Below are positions 1-7,733 of a DNA stretch of 64,000 nucleotides, piece after piece. Below the pieces are notes generated by a model that had not been told where the DNA came from, did no database searches, and saw only the letters and a list, made by a program, of their open reading frames with translations. The translations under genes and the position numbers were made by a program. The first letter of the stretch is position 1. Each line of letters opens with the position of its first letter. The DNA is from Haliea sp. (lineage in GTDB: Bacteria > Pseudomonadota > Gammaproteobacteria > Pseudomonadales > Halieaceae), in the NCBI GenBank assembly GCA_002692965.1, contig NZNC01000019.1, positions 1 through 64,000 on the forward strand. Direction: 5' to 3'.

Positions 1-1
1 G

Positions 2-34
2 AGCTATCGACTGAGACAGAAAACGACCGGTTAG
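2..34 (+). CDS. istB: IstB-like ATP-binding helper protein, C-terminal tail only
   Basis: Frame 2 from base 2 reads SYRLRQKTTG and then TAG. This resembles the usual C-terminus of the IS21 helper ATPase IstB, where a GESYRL-like motif is followed by a short basic tail. IstB is an AAA+ protein that directs the IstA transposase to its target. Only ten residues are inside the window, so the call depends on this motif together with the IS21-type terminal repeats just downstream. Confidence 0.6.
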   Translation, partial: SYRLRQKTTG

Positions 35-44
35 ACCAAACCGG

Positions 45-88
45 GTGGGTCAATTTTATTGGCCAAAAGTGGGTCAAAGTAAATGGCC
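45..88 (+). repeat. Two 20-bp terminal repeats of the IS21-type element
   Basis: GTGGGTCAATTTTATTGGCC occupies 45-64 and a second copy with the same GTGGGTCAA head and TGGCC tail occupies 69-88. Such multiple terminal repeats are where the transposase binds at the ends of IS21-family elements. The 24-base spacing places them on nearly the same face of the helix. Confidence 0.7.
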
Positions 89-95
89 ATTGACA

Positions 96-483
96 GGTTG
101 CGGATATCATCTGGCTCAAGCGTTTCGCTGCGCAAGCTGGGGGCCAGGCTTCGCTGCAGGCCGTTGTCGGTCTGCCAGACCCCACCAGTCTGGACCAGAT
201 TCTCCATGACAATCTCCCCGACCTGTCCCGCCAGCGGTCCTGGTTGGATGCCCAGATCATCCACTGGATAGGGGAAATATCGGAGGAGGATCTGTCTCGC
301 ACCCTCAGCTACCGCAATACCAAAGGTGCCTCCTTCAATCGGCGTCTTTCTTGTCTGCTGCTGCATTTCTTCAACCACCAGACCCATCACCGTGGCCAGG
401 TCTCGACCCTGCTCGCCCAGGCGGGTATGGCCGTCGGCGTGACCGACCTGTTTACCCTAATACCAGAGGAAAATAACTCATGA
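96..483 (+). pseudogene. DinB-family protein, 5' end removed by IS insertion
   Basis: The frame running from about base 97 (VADIIWLKRF) to the stop at 481-483 is the C-terminal three quarters of a DinB/YfiT-like four-helix metalloprotein. It includes LPDPTSLDQIL, LSYRNTKG and the metal-binding motif FNHQTHHRGQ. The usual first 40 or so residues, with the first metal-ligand histidine, are absent. An in-frame TGA at 91-93 lies in the IS terminus, so no full product can be made. A TTG at 244 could start a 79-residue remnant, but there is no reason to think it works. Family members are putative metal-dependent hydrolases or thiol transferases of unknown substrate. The last base pairs overlap the next gene as ATGA. 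Confidence 0.8.
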
Positions 484-878
484 CCCAACATTCGGGCTCC
501 TGCCTGTGTGGCGTTGTGCGCTTTGAGCTGGAGGGCGCCTTTGACGCCTTCTTCCTGTGCCACTGCCAGCATTGCCAGAAAGACACCGGCTCCGCCCATG
601 CCGCCAATCTCTTTTCCCAGTCGGCAAGCCTGACCTGGCGCTCGGGGGAGGATGCCGTGACGACATTCACCCTCCCAAGTACGCGGCACAGCAAGAGCTT
701 CTGTAAGCACTGTGGTTCGGCCCTGCCGGGCGTCCAGCCGGCCGGCGTCGTGGTCCCGGCGGGGTGCCTGGATACGCCCGTTTCCATGGCTCCCACCGCG
801 CATATCTTCACCGCTAGCAAGGCGGCCTGGGACGGCGAGTCCCCGGATACCCCCAGGTTCGCCGGGCTGCCGGAGTGA
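480..878 (+). CDS. GFA / CENP-V family zinc protein
   Basis: A 132-residue protein of the family named after glutathione-dependent formaldehyde-activating enzyme (Gfa). The zinc ligands of the fold are visible: CLC at residues 8-10, CHCQHC at 27-32 and CKHC near residue 75. Family members bind structural and catalytic zinc and are thought to act on glutathione adducts, though most, including this one, have no proven substrate. The start ATG overlaps the stop of the broken DinB gene (ATGA), so the two were once probably co-translated. With the upstream promoter cut away by the IS, expression may now depend on a promoter in the element. Cytoplasmic; family assignment is secure, function is not. 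Confidence 0.85.
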   Translation: MTQHSGSCLCGVVRFELEGAFDAFFLCHCQHCQKDTGSAHAANLFSQSASLTWRSGEDAVTTFTLPSTRHSKSFCKHCGSALPGVQPAGVVVPAGCLDTPVSMAPTAHIFTASKAAWDGESPDTPRFAGLPE

Positions 879-921
879 GCAGGGCGGCCCTCCGGGCGGT
901 GTAGGTTCCTCGCCAGAGGGA

Positions 922-1542
922 CTAGGCCACCAGCGGATACAGGGAGCCCAGCAGCAAGACCGCCATGCTGCGGTTGAACCAGAGCAGTCGCCGGCCCTCG
1001 CGTATCCACTGTTGCAGCAGCTGGCCCGCGGCGTTCCAGAAAAACAGCAGGGGCGTGCCCACCACCAGGAAGGCGAGGGAGGCGCGGGCGGTGCTCTCCA
1101 GCATCTGGGCCGGGTCCGTGTAGGTGGCGACCAGGACGGTGGTGATCAGCCAGGCCTTCGGGTTGACCCACTGGAACAGGGTCGCCTGCCAGAAGCTCAT
1201 CGGGTGTGCCGCGCGTGCGTCTTGGCCGCCTTCGCCCCTCGCACTGTCTTGCGGCTCGGGGCGGCTCGCCACCAGCAGCCAGGCCATGTAGCACAGGAAC
1301 AGGGCGCTCAACACCTGCATCACGGTGTTGGCGGCCGGGTGCAGTGCCATCAACTGGCCCAGGCCGAGGGCGGCGACCACCAGCAGGATCTGGCAGCCAA
1401 AGGCCACGCCGCTCAGGTGGGGCAGGGAGCGCTGCACACCGAAGTTCACCCCCGACGCCATCAGCATCAGGTTGTTGGGTCCGGGGGTGCCGACCATGAC
1501 CAGCACGAAGCTGGCGAGGGATAACCATTGTTCCAGGGGCAT
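922..1542 (-). CDS. LysE/RhtB-family amino-acid exporter
   Basis: A 206-residue inner-membrane protein with about six hydrophobic segments and the family signature GTPGPNNLML near residue 20. Members export basic amino acids, homoserine, threonine or similar metabolites using the proton gradient. The ATG at 1542 is preceded by AGGAGAC at good distance, so I prefer it to the upstream in-frame start that would add 28 residues without membrane character. It is divergent from a MocR-type regulator, and the 212-base gap holds repeated CTGT-N2-CGGT-like sites. That arrangement is common for exporter/regulator pairs and suggests control by the neighbour. The substrate cannot be read from the sequence. 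Confidence 0.85.
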   Translation of the reverse strand: MPLEQWLSLASFVLVMVGTPGPNNLMLMASGVNFGVQRSLPHLSGVAFGCQILLVVAALGLGQLMALHPAANTVMQVLSALFLCYMAWLLVASRPEPQDSARGEGGQDARAAHPMSFWQATLFQWVNPKAWLITTVLVATYTDPAQMLESTARASLAFLVVGTPLLFFWNAAGQLLQQWIREGRRLLWFNRSMAVLLLGSLYPLVA

Positions 1543-1618
1543 GACGGGGTCTCCTTGTCTTTCACCCCATGCTAGGGACAGAATGGGGAGCAATACAGAT
1601 TCAGAAAAACGAATATGA

Positions 1619-1678
1619 ACCGGCACAGATGGCGTTTGAGAAAACTGTGTCGGTGCCTATGGCGGCATCTGTACCGCT
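1619..1678. promoter_or_regulatory. Three related operator-like sites between lysE-type gene and mocR-type gene
   Basis: The motif CATCTGTGCCGGT lies on the minus strand at 1619-1631. Close copies lie on the plus strand at 1642-1654 (AAACTGTGTCGGT) and 1666-1678 (CATCTGTACCGCT). The two plus-strand copies are 24 bases apart and the first two form an inverted pair. MocR regulators commonly bind repeated half-sites between themselves and a divergent target, so these are good candidates for binding sites. Whether they act on one or both genes is not visible. Confidence 0.45.
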
Positions 1679-1754
1679 GTCGCTGGCGCGGGCCGGTTAG
1701 GCTGTCGCCGGTGAGGGCAGCCGCGCGGTTGGCGTGAGAAGAGGGGAGGCGGTC

Positions 1755-3155
1755 ATGTTGTACCAGACACTGGCGGATCGGCTGCAGGCCTTGATCAGCG
1801 AGGGCGTGTACCCGGTGGGCAGTGCCCTGCCGGGGGTGCGGCGCCTGAGTGGCAGCCACGGCGTGAGCGTGTCCACCGTGGTCAGCGCCGCGCGGGAGCT
1901 GGAGCGCCGGGGCATCCTCGAGGCGCGCCCGCGCTCCGGCTACTACGTCTTGCCGCCCGCGGCCCAGCGGGCCATGCCCCGGGCGCGCCCGCGCAGCCGC
2001 CGACCGCAGCCGGTGACCGGGCAGGAGCAGCTGCTGCAGATCATCCAGTCGGTGCAGGACCCGGCCATCGTCAACTTCGGCACCGCGGTGCCGGACCCGG
2101 ACTACATGCCCGCGGCGGTAATCGAGAAGGCCTTTCGCCGGGTCTGGCGGGAACAGCGCCGACGCTGTATCGGCTACGCCTTTCCCCCCGGCACCCCCGA
2201 GTTGCGCACGCAGATCGCCCGCCACCTGGCGGGCTTGCAGTGTGCGGTGGGTCCCGACCAGGTACTGATCACCAACAGCTGCCAGGAATCCATCGCCATT
2301 GCCCTCAAGCTGCTCACCCGCCCCGGGGATACCGTGCTGTTGGAGTCGCCGACCTATTACGGCCTGCTTCAGGTGGTGGAGGCCCTCGGTCTCAAGGCCC
2401 TGGAGTTGCCCAGCGACCCCCTGGAGGGTATCTCCCTGGGCGCCCTGGAGCTGGCCCTCGAGCGCTGGCCCGTGACGGCCTGTGTGCTGGTGCCGAATTT
2501 CTCCAACCCCCTGGGGGTCTGTCTGTCGGATGCGCGCAAGCAGGCGATACTGCAGTTGCTGGCCCGGCACCGGGTGCCCCTGGTGGAGGACGACATCTAT
2601 GGCGATCTGCCTTTCAGCGGCCCGCGCCCCCGGCCGATCAAGAGCTGGGATCGCGAGGGCCTGGTGTATTACTGTTCGTCTTCGTCCAAGACCCTGGCCG
2701 CCGGACTGCGCGTGGGCTGGCTGGTGCCTGGCGCCGAGCAGCACCGCGCGGAGTACCTGCAGTTCGTCAATACGGTCTGCGTGGGCACCCCCGCGCAGCT
2801 GGCCCTGGCCGAGGTGCTGGAGAAGGGCAGCTACGGGCGGATGATGCGCGAGGCCAGCGCCCGCCACGCCCACTCCGTGGCGCGCATGGTGGAACGCGTC
2901 AGCCAGCTGTTCCCCGCCGAGACCCGGGTGAGCCGGCCGGCGGGGGGATTTGTGCTGTGGATCGAGCTGCCGGGGAAGGTCGATACCGGACAGTTGATCG
3001 GGCCGGCACTGGAGGCGGGGGTCAGTTTCGCGCCGGGGCATCTGTTTTCGGCGACGGGGAAGTTCAGCAACTGCCTGCGGCTCAATTGTGCGGTACGCTG
3101 GGACGCACGGGTCGAGCGCGCGCTGGAAGCGCTGGCGCGCCTTCTCAGGGTTTGA
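1755..3155 (+). CDS. MocR-type GntR regulator with aminotransferase-like domain
   Basis: A 466-residue PLP-dependent transcription regulator. Residues 1-70 form a GntR winged helix (LYQTLADRLQALI, then VRRLSGSHGVSVSTV), and residues about 95-460 form a fold-type-I aminotransferase domain. The PLP-binding lysine is in SSSKTLAAGLR at about K312, with NFSNPLG and EDDIYGDL as further cofactor-contact motifs. Such proteins use the aminotransferase domain to sense PLP or an amino compound rather than to catalyse. The ATG at 1755 follows GAGGGGAGG; the in-frame GTG seven codons earlier lacks this. It is divergent from the LysE-type exporter, which is the likely target. Confidence 0.88.
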   Translation: MLYQTLADRLQALISEGVYPVGSALPGVRRLSGSHGVSVSTVVSAARELERRGILEARPRSGYYVLPPAAQRAMPRARPRSRRPQPVTGQEQLLQIIQSVQDPAIVNFGTAVPDPDYMPAAVIEKAFRRVWREQRRRCIGYAFPPGTPELRTQIARHLAGLQCAVGPDQVLITNSCQESIAIALKLLTRPGDTVLLESPTYYGLLQVVEALGLKALELPSDPLEGISLGALELALERWPVTACVLVPNFSNPLGVCLSDARKQAILQLLARHRVPLVEDDIYGDLPFSGPRPRPIKSWDREGLVYYCSSSSKTLAAGLRVGWLVPGAEQHRAEYLQFVNTVCVGTPAQLALAEVLEKGSYGRMMREASARHAHSVARMVERVSQLFPAETRVSRPAGGFVLWIELPGKVDTGQLIGPALEAGVSFAPGHLFSATGKFSNCLRLNCAVRWDARVERALEALARLLRV

Positions 3156-3168
3156 ACAGGAGCTGGCC

Positions 3169-3858
3169 ATGAGGCATACGGAAAAGCACCGAACCGATCG
3201 GATTGGCTGGCTTCGCGCTGCGGTCCTCGGGGCCAATGACGGCATTGTCTCCACCGCCAGTCTGATCCTGGGGGTGGCGGCCGCCGGTGCGGATACCGAG
3301 GCGGTGCTCCTTGCGGGTGTGGCCGGCCTTGTCGCTGGCGCGATGTCGATGGCCGCCGGTGAATACGTGTCGGTCAGCTCCCAGTCGGATACGGAGAAAG
3401 CCGACCTCGCCAAAGAGCGGAAGGAGCTGGCTCGCGCGCCGGTGCAAGAGCATGCGGAGCTGGCGGAGATCTACGTCGGCCGGGGCCTGGAACCCGCGCT
3501 GGCCAATCAAGTCGCCGCGCAACTCATGGACCACGACGCGCTTGCGGCGCATGCGCGCGATGAGCTGGGTATTTCCGAGGTGTCGACGGCGCGCCCGATT
3601 CAGGCTGCGTTGGCGTCGGCCGCGACCTTCTCTGTGGGCGCGGCGCTTCCGCTGCTCGTGGTCCTGTTGTTCCCAGCTTCTGCACTGATGTGGGCCATCC
3701 CCGGCAGTTGCCTGTTTTTCCTTGCCTTGCTGGGCGCACTGGCCGCCCAAGCGGGCGGCGCGCCTGTGCTGATTGCGGCCGGTCGGGTGACCTTTTGGGG
3801 TGCCCTGGCCATGGCCCTGACCGCTGGCGCTGGCGCACTGTTCGGGGTTGCCGTTTGA
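3169..3858 (+). CDS. VIT1/CCC1-family transporter-like membrane protein
   Basis: A 229-residue membrane protein of the VIT/CCC1 family (iron/manganese transporters of vacuoles and bacterial membranes). The N-terminus shows the family motif LRAAVLGANDGIVSTASLILG, followed by AGEYVSVSSQSDTEKADL, a soluble helical middle (about 75-140) and three C-terminal hydrophobic segments. Known members move Fe2+ or Mn2+ across the membrane, often by proton exchange. The ATG at 3169 follows CAGGAGCTGG and begins 14 bases after the MocR stop, so the two may share a transcript by chance of spacing. The metal is not predictable here. Confidence 0.85.
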   Translation: MRHTEKHRTDRIGWLRAAVLGANDGIVSTASLILGVAAAGADTEAVLLAGVAGLVAGAMSMAAGEYVSVSSQSDTEKADLAKERKELARAPVQEHAELAEIYVGRGLEPALANQVAAQLMDHDALAAHARDELGISEVSTARPIQAALASAATFSVGAALPLLVVLLFPASALMWAIPGSCLFFLALLGALAAQAGGAPVLIAAGRVTFWGALAMALTAGAGALFGVAV

Positions 3859-3883
3859 TGGCTTGTTACAAGGAGGTAAGCCG

Positions 3884-4528
3884 GTGATCGCAAGCGCCGT
3901 GATCTTTGACATGGACGGTCTCTTGATCGATTCCGAACCTTTCTGGGCGGAAGCGGAGAAAACGGTCTTTTCCGCCCTGGGGGTGGAGCTGTCCGAGGCC
4001 CTGTGCCGACAGACCGCATCCATGACCACCCGGGAGGTGACCGCGTTCTGGTACCGGCGATTCCCGTGGACAGGTCGCTCCCTTGAGGCAGTGGAAAACG
4101 ATGTGATTGATTGCGTCGACGCACTGATCCGGCAGCACGGTGCGCCCCTGCCGGGTGTGCCGGAGGTCGTCGATCACTTCCACGGCCGCAATTGCCGGGT
4201 GGGGCTGTCGACGAATGCACCGCACCGCCTGATCGCCACGGTGCTGGACACCCTCGATATCGCGCCGTTCTTTCACGAAACCTCGTCATCGGAGCATGTC
4301 GAGCGCGGCAAGCCGGACCCGGCGGTCTATCTCTCTACCCTGCAAAAGCTGGGCGTTGCCCCGGCCGAGTGCCTCGCCTTCGAGGATTCGGTATCCGGTA
4401 TGCGTGCGGCCCGGGCGGCGGGTTTGCGAACTGTCGTGGTGCCACCGGCGCATGATTTTGACAACCCGGAGTACGCACTGGCCGACCGTAAGTGGCTTTC
4501 TCTGCTGGAGTTTTCCGAGCAGTTGTGA
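3884..4528 (+). CDS. HAD-superfamily sugar-phosphatase-like hydrolase (YniC/HxpB type)
   Basis: A 214-residue haloacid-dehalogenase-like phosphatase of subfamily IA. Motif I is FDMDGLL with nucleophile D9 and acid D11. Motif II is LSTNA, motif III the lysine of RGKPDP, and motif IV FEDSVSG. The helical cap lies between motifs I and II. The overall resemblance is to E. coli YniC (HxpB), which removes phosphate from 2-deoxyglucose-6-P and hexitol phosphates. The GTG at 3884 is preceded by a near-perfect AAGGAGG seven bases away. An upstream ATG overlapping the VIT1-like gene has no such site and was rejected. Confidence 0.88.
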   Translation: MIASAVIFDMDGLLIDSEPFWAEAEKTVFSALGVELSEALCRQTASMTTREVTAFWYRRFPWTGRSLEAVENDVIDCVDALIRQHGAPLPGVPEVVDHFHGRNCRVGLSTNAPHRLIATVLDTLDIAPFFHETSSSEHVERGKPDPAVYLSTLQKLGVAPAECLAFEDSVSGMRAARAAGLRTVVVPPAHDFDNPEYALADRKWLSLLEFSEQL

Positions 4529-4556
4529 GCGGGTGCGCTCTTTCGCAGCCTCTGCT

Positions 4557-4584
4557 TTGAGGGCGCGAGGCGGCGTGATATAAG
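4557..4584 (+). promoter_or_regulatory. Sigma-70-type promoter with extended -10 for the secreted 4-Cys protein gene
   Basis: TTGAGG at 4557-4562 and TATAAG at 4579-4584 are separated by 16 bases, and TGA directly before the -10 makes an extended -10 element. The position, about 100 bases before the next start codon, leaves room for a leader that contains the hairpin at 4601-4633. Confidence 0.5.
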
Positions 4585-4600
4585 CGAGGCAAGCGCCAGT

Positions 4601-4633
4601 GCGGCGCCCGGTGCCCACGGGGATGGGCGCCGC
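4601..4633 (+). other. Leader hairpin with perfect 9-bp stem
   Basis: GCGGCGCCC (4601-4609) pairs perfectly with GGGCGCCGC (4625-4633) around a 15-base loop. It lies between the likely promoter and the ribosome site of the gene starting at 4688. There is no T-run, so it is not a simple terminator. It could stabilise the transcript or regulate it. Confidence 0.4.
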
Positions 4634-4687
4634 GTTGCGGGCATGCCTTCCGCGCCTGCGCATTTTGCCATCACACTGAGGTGCAGC

Positions 4688-5068
4688 ATGAGTCTGAGGG
4701 GCATGAAGCGGATACGGGCCCTGCCACTTGCCGGGCTTTGCCTGAGCGGCCTTGCGCTGTCGGGGCAGGCCAGCACCCTGACAACGGCGAACTATCAAAT
4801 TGAATTGACCGACCTCTGTGCCGAGGGCAACGTGACTTGCGACAGGGTGAAGTACGAGGGCCCCTCCGTCGACACCGGCCGGAAGACCGTCCTTACGGGC
4901 TCCACCCTCCACGGCCTGTGCGCCGATGGTGTGACGCCCTGTCGCTTTCAGGGCTATGTATTTCGCGATGGCTCGGTGATCTATCGCGTGTTTGCCTCCG
5001 GCCTGTTTCAGGTGGTCGCCGAGGATGCCGAGATACTGATCGAAGAGAGCGGAAGTTGGGGTTGGTGA
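4688..5068 (+). CDS. Small exported protein with four conserved-looking cysteines, unknown function
   Basis: A 126-residue protein that I do not recognise. It begins with a clear Sec signal peptide (basic MKRIR, hydrophobic LPLAGLCLSGLALSG, likely cut after QAS near residue 26). The mature part of about 100 residues is acidic and carries four cysteines (DLC, VTC, GLC, TPC) in two close pairs, fitting two disulfides in the periplasm or outside the cell. The ATG at 4688 follows GAGGTG. An in-frame ATG 45 bases upstream lacks a site, and one five codons downstream is also possible. It overlaps nothing, and ends one base before a methyltransferase-like gene, so the two are probably one operon. 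Confidence 0.65.
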   Translation: MSLRGMKRIRALPLAGLCLSGLALSGQASTLTTANYQIELTDLCAEGNVTCDRVKYEGPSVDTGRKTVLTGSTLHGLCADGVTPCRFQGYVFRDGSVIYRVFASGLFQVVAEDAEILIEESGSWGW

Positions 5069-5069
5069 C

Positions 5070-5756
5070 TTGAACCTCCAAACCATTGTCCCCTGGGGCC
5101 GCTCCTTTGAGGAGTACTGCGCCATGTTCGACTTGAGCGCAGCGGACCTGCACAAATCCATTCTCGGCTGCGGTGACGGCCCCGCCAGCTTCAATGCTGC
5201 CCTCACGCGGCAGGGTGGGGCGGTGATGTCGGTTGACCCGGTCTATCAGTTCAGTGCCGAGCAGCTGCGCGACCGCATCCATGCGGTCTATTCCGAAGTC
5301 ATGGGGCAGATGGCGCAGCATGTGTCGGACTATGTCTGGGAGAGCATCCCCAACCTCGAGGCCCTGGGCGCCACACGCATGGCCGCGATGGAAGACTTTT
5401 TGCGCGACTATGACGCCGGACGGTCAGCCGGCCGCTACCTCTGCGCCTCGCTGCCGTCCCTGCCCTTTGCCGATCGGCAGTTCGAGCTGGCGCTGGTGTC
5501 GCATTTCCTCTTTCTCTACAGTGACCACCTGAACCTGCAGCAGCACATCGACGGTTTGCGCGAGCTCTGCCGGGTGGCGCGGGAAGTCCGTGTGTACCCG
5601 CTGTTGTCCCTGGATGGGCGGCGGTCACCACACCTGTCCGGGGTGCGCCAGGTGCTGGAGAGCCGGGGATTGGAGACCGACCTGCGGCCAGTTCGCTATC
5701 GGTTTCAGAGGGGCGCGACCGAGATGCTGGTTGTTCGCCCCAGGGCTGGTAGTTAG
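5070..5756 (+). CDS. SAM-dependent methyltransferase-like protein
   Basis: A 228-residue cytoplasmic protein. ILGCGDGPASFNAAL near residue 31 fits the glycine-rich motif I of class I methyltransferases, followed by VMSVDP as the acidic residue after strand two. The later stretch LALVSHFLFLYSDHL resembles motif IV and post-motif helices. No substrate motif is recognised. The start is taken as TTG at 5070, one base after the upstream stop, with GGTGAC just before. This close spacing suggests coupling to the small secreted protein gene. A methylation target shared with that protein is conceivable but unsupported. Confidence 0.65.
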   Translation: MNLQTIVPWGRSFEEYCAMFDLSAADLHKSILGCGDGPASFNAALTRQGGAVMSVDPVYQFSAEQLRDRIHAVYSEVMGQMAQHVSDYVWESIPNLEALGATRMAAMEDFLRDYDAGRSAGRYLCASLPSLPFADRQFELALVSHFLFLYSDHLNLQQHIDGLRELCRVAREVRVYPLLSLDGRRSPHLSGVRQVLESRGLETDLRPVRYRFQRGATEMLVVRPRAGS

Positions 5757-5798
5757 GTGTATTCATGGGCTCTCACACCGTATGACAGAGGGAAAAAA

Positions 5799-7718
5799 AT
5801 GAAACGCAGTTTTTTGCGGGCCGCAGCCGCCTCCAGCCTGTTGCTGCTGGCGAAGACCACCTTCGCTGCTGAACTTGTAAGCCCCGAGGCCAGCCCGGCG
5901 GATGACAGCTTGCCCAGCGCGACCGTGTATGTCGCCCGGGAGGTGGTCACGCTGGACCCGGATAGCCCCACTGCCAGTGCGGTGGCGGTGGTGGGCGACA
6001 GGATCCTGGCGGCGGGCTCGCTGGAGGCGGTAAAGCGTTCACTGGGAAGCCAGCCCTATACAGTGGACGCGAGTTTTTCCGACAAGGTGATCGTGCCCGG
6101 CTTCATTGCACAGCACGATCATCCGCTGCTCAGCGGCTTGACCATGACCTCGGAGGTCATCTCCATCGAAGCCTGGCACTTGCCCTCGGGCACGGTGCCT
6201 GCGGCGCACAACCAGGCCGAGTACCGCGAGCGGCTCGCAGCGGCGAACGCCAGATTGGAGGGTGCCGAGACGCTCCTGCTGACCTGGGGTTACCACCCTT
6301 CTTTCCATGGCGAGTTGAATCGCCAGGACCTGGATGCGATCAGCACGACCCGCCCGATCCTGGTGTGGCACCGCTCGGCGCATTCGTTCACCCTGAACAG
6401 CAGGGCACTGGAAGCACTGGAGATCGATCAGGCGTATCTGGATACCCTGTCAGAGACGCAGCACTCCCAGACCGACCTGGCCCAGGGGCAGTTCTGGGAG
6501 GCGGGCATGTTCGCGATCCAGCCCAAGCTGATGCCGGTCATCGCGTCGCCGGAGCGCATTCAGAAAGGGCTGGAATTCGTGGTTGACTACTATCACGCCA
6601 ACGGTATTACCCTCGGCTCGGAGCCCGGTGGCAGTGCCTCCCGAGCGCTGCAGGAAGCGATGAATGCTGTTCTCTCGCCCGCCGAGGTGCCTTTTCGCTA
6701 CTACTTCATTCCCGATGGCAGGTTGCTGTTTGAGCAGTTTCCCCAGCGCTTCCTTGCCGAGACGCGCGCAACAGAGGCATGGGGGCGGGGGATGACCCAG
6801 GTGGTGCCGGGGAGGGTGAAGCTCTTCGCCGATGGTGCCATTTACTCCCTCGCAGGCCAGATGCGCGAGCCCTATATTGAACAGGGGCACGGCGAGTGGA
6901 TCATGCAGCCGGAATCTTTTGCCAGGGCCTTCCGCGCCTACTGGGAGGCCGATTACCAGATTCATGTGCACGTCATCGGCGACGCCGGCCTGGACATGGT
7001 GCTCGATAATATCGAGCGCAACATGCGTCGCTATCCGCGCCATGATCACCGGACAGTCCTGGTGCACTTCGCGGTGTCGCAGCCGGACCAGGTGCAGCGT
7101 ATCAGCGACCTGGGGGCCATCGTCAGTGCCAACCCCTACTATGTGAGTGCGCTGGCTGACAAGTACAGCAGTACGGGTCTGGGCCCTGAGCGCGCCAATA
7201 ACATGGTCCGCCTGGGTGATGTCGAGAGAGCGGGCATCTCTTTCTCCTACCATGCCGACATGCCCATGGCGCCCGGTCAACCGCTGACCCTGATGCATGC
7301 CGCGGTCAACCGCACTACGGACTCGGGGCGTGTGGCGGGGGAATCGCAACGCAGCAGTCGTGAGGGTGCCCTTCGGGCGGTGACTCTGGAGGCCGCCTTT
7401 TCCCTGGGCCTTGAGAACGAAGTGGGCAGCATCGTGCGCGGCAAGCTGGCCAATTTCACCATCCTGTCCGATAACCCGGTCACGGTTGATGCCTCCCGCA
7501 TAAAGGATATCGAGGTCTGGGGGACACTGCAGGAAGGGCGCAAGTTGCCGGTACCGGGTTATAGCGGGGGGCAGGCGGCTCTGGGCCCGCAGTGGAGTGC
7601 CGCCAGCTCTGCCGCCATGCACCTGGCGGCATCTCATGAGGAGGCGCACTCGCAGCACGGGGGCAATATCTGTTCGGTGAACCGCATGTTGGCGTTTGCC
7701 ATGAGCGAGCGCCGCTAG
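5799..7718 (+). CDS. Exported amidohydrolase family 3 protein (YtcJ-like)
   Basis: A 639-residue metal-dependent hydrolase with an N-terminal signal (MKRSFLRAAAASSLLLLAK, cut near TFAA). Metal ligands are visible as HDH in QHDHPLLSG, as HVHVIGDAG, as VHFAV and as SYHADMPM near the C-terminal barrel end. A composite beta-sandwich flanks the barrel: VVTLDPDSPTA early and GKLANFTILSDNPV late. Relatives hydrolyse N-acyl amino acids, formamides or other amide substrates, and exact substrates are mostly unknown. The ATG at 5799 has the run GAGGGAAAAAA before it and is the only start that gives the signal peptide cleanly. About 40 bases separate it from the methyltransferase gene, so it may be read from the same transcript. 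Confidence 0.82.
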   Translation: MKRSFLRAAAASSLLLLAKTTFAAELVSPEASPADDSLPSATVYVAREVVTLDPDSPTASAVAVVGDRILAAGSLEAVKRSLGSQPYTVDASFSDKVIVPGFIAQHDHPLLSGLTMTSEVISIEAWHLPSGTVPAAHNQAEYRERLAAANARLEGAETLLLTWGYHPSFHGELNRQDLDAISTTRPILVWHRSAHSFTLNSRALEALEIDQAYLDTLSETQHSQTDLAQGQFWEAGMFAIQPKLMPVIASPERIQKGLEFVVDYYHANGITLGSEPGGSASRALQEAMNAVLSPAEVPFRYYFIPDGRLLFEQFPQRFLAETRATEAWGRGMTQVVPGRVKLFADGAIYSLAGQMREPYIEQGHGEWIMQPESFARAFRAYWEADYQIHVHVIGDAGLDMVLDNIERNMRRYPRHDHRTVLVHFAVSQPDQVQRISDLGAIVSANPYYVSALADKYSSTGLGPERANNMVRLGDVERAGISFSYHADMPMAPGQPLTLMHAAVNRTTDSGRVAGESQRSSREGALRAVTLEAAFSLGLENEVGSIVRGKLANFTILSDNPVTVDASRIKDIEVWGTLQEGRKLPVPGYSGGQAALGPQWSAASSAAMHLAASHEEAHSQHGGNICSVNRMLAFAMSERR

Positions 7719-7733
7719 GGCACTTGCGCGCGA

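Larger units (their letters stand above)
1..95 (+). mobile_element. Right end of an IS21-family insertion sequence (partial)
   Basis: The first 95 bases look like the downstream terminus of an IS21-type element. They hold the last codons of istB, two GTGGGTCAA...TGGCC terminal repeats 24 bases apart, and a terminal TTGACA, which read from the other strand starts TGTCAA as IS21-family ends do. Directly after the terminus the reading frame of a DinB-family protein begins in mid-gene. The rest of the element (istA, most of istB, left end) would lie before the window. The family call rests on the IstB tail and the multiple terminal repeats; no database match was made. Confidence 0.75.

Noticed and set aside
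31-390. Minus-strand 119-codon frame across the IS end and dinB remnant
   Set aside because: The plus strand explains this region as IS terminus plus DinB remnant, and the frame has no domain.
3088-3168. Earlier start for the VIT1-like gene
   Set aside because: The extra 27 residues overlap the MocR gene and have no ribosome site; the ATG at 3169 does.
1572-3413. Long open frame (613 codons) on the minus strand opposite the MocR gene
   Set aside because: It is a by-product of high-GC codon use in the opposite strand. Its translation is Arg/Ala/His/Gln-rich with no domain, and the plus-strand protein has clear motifs.
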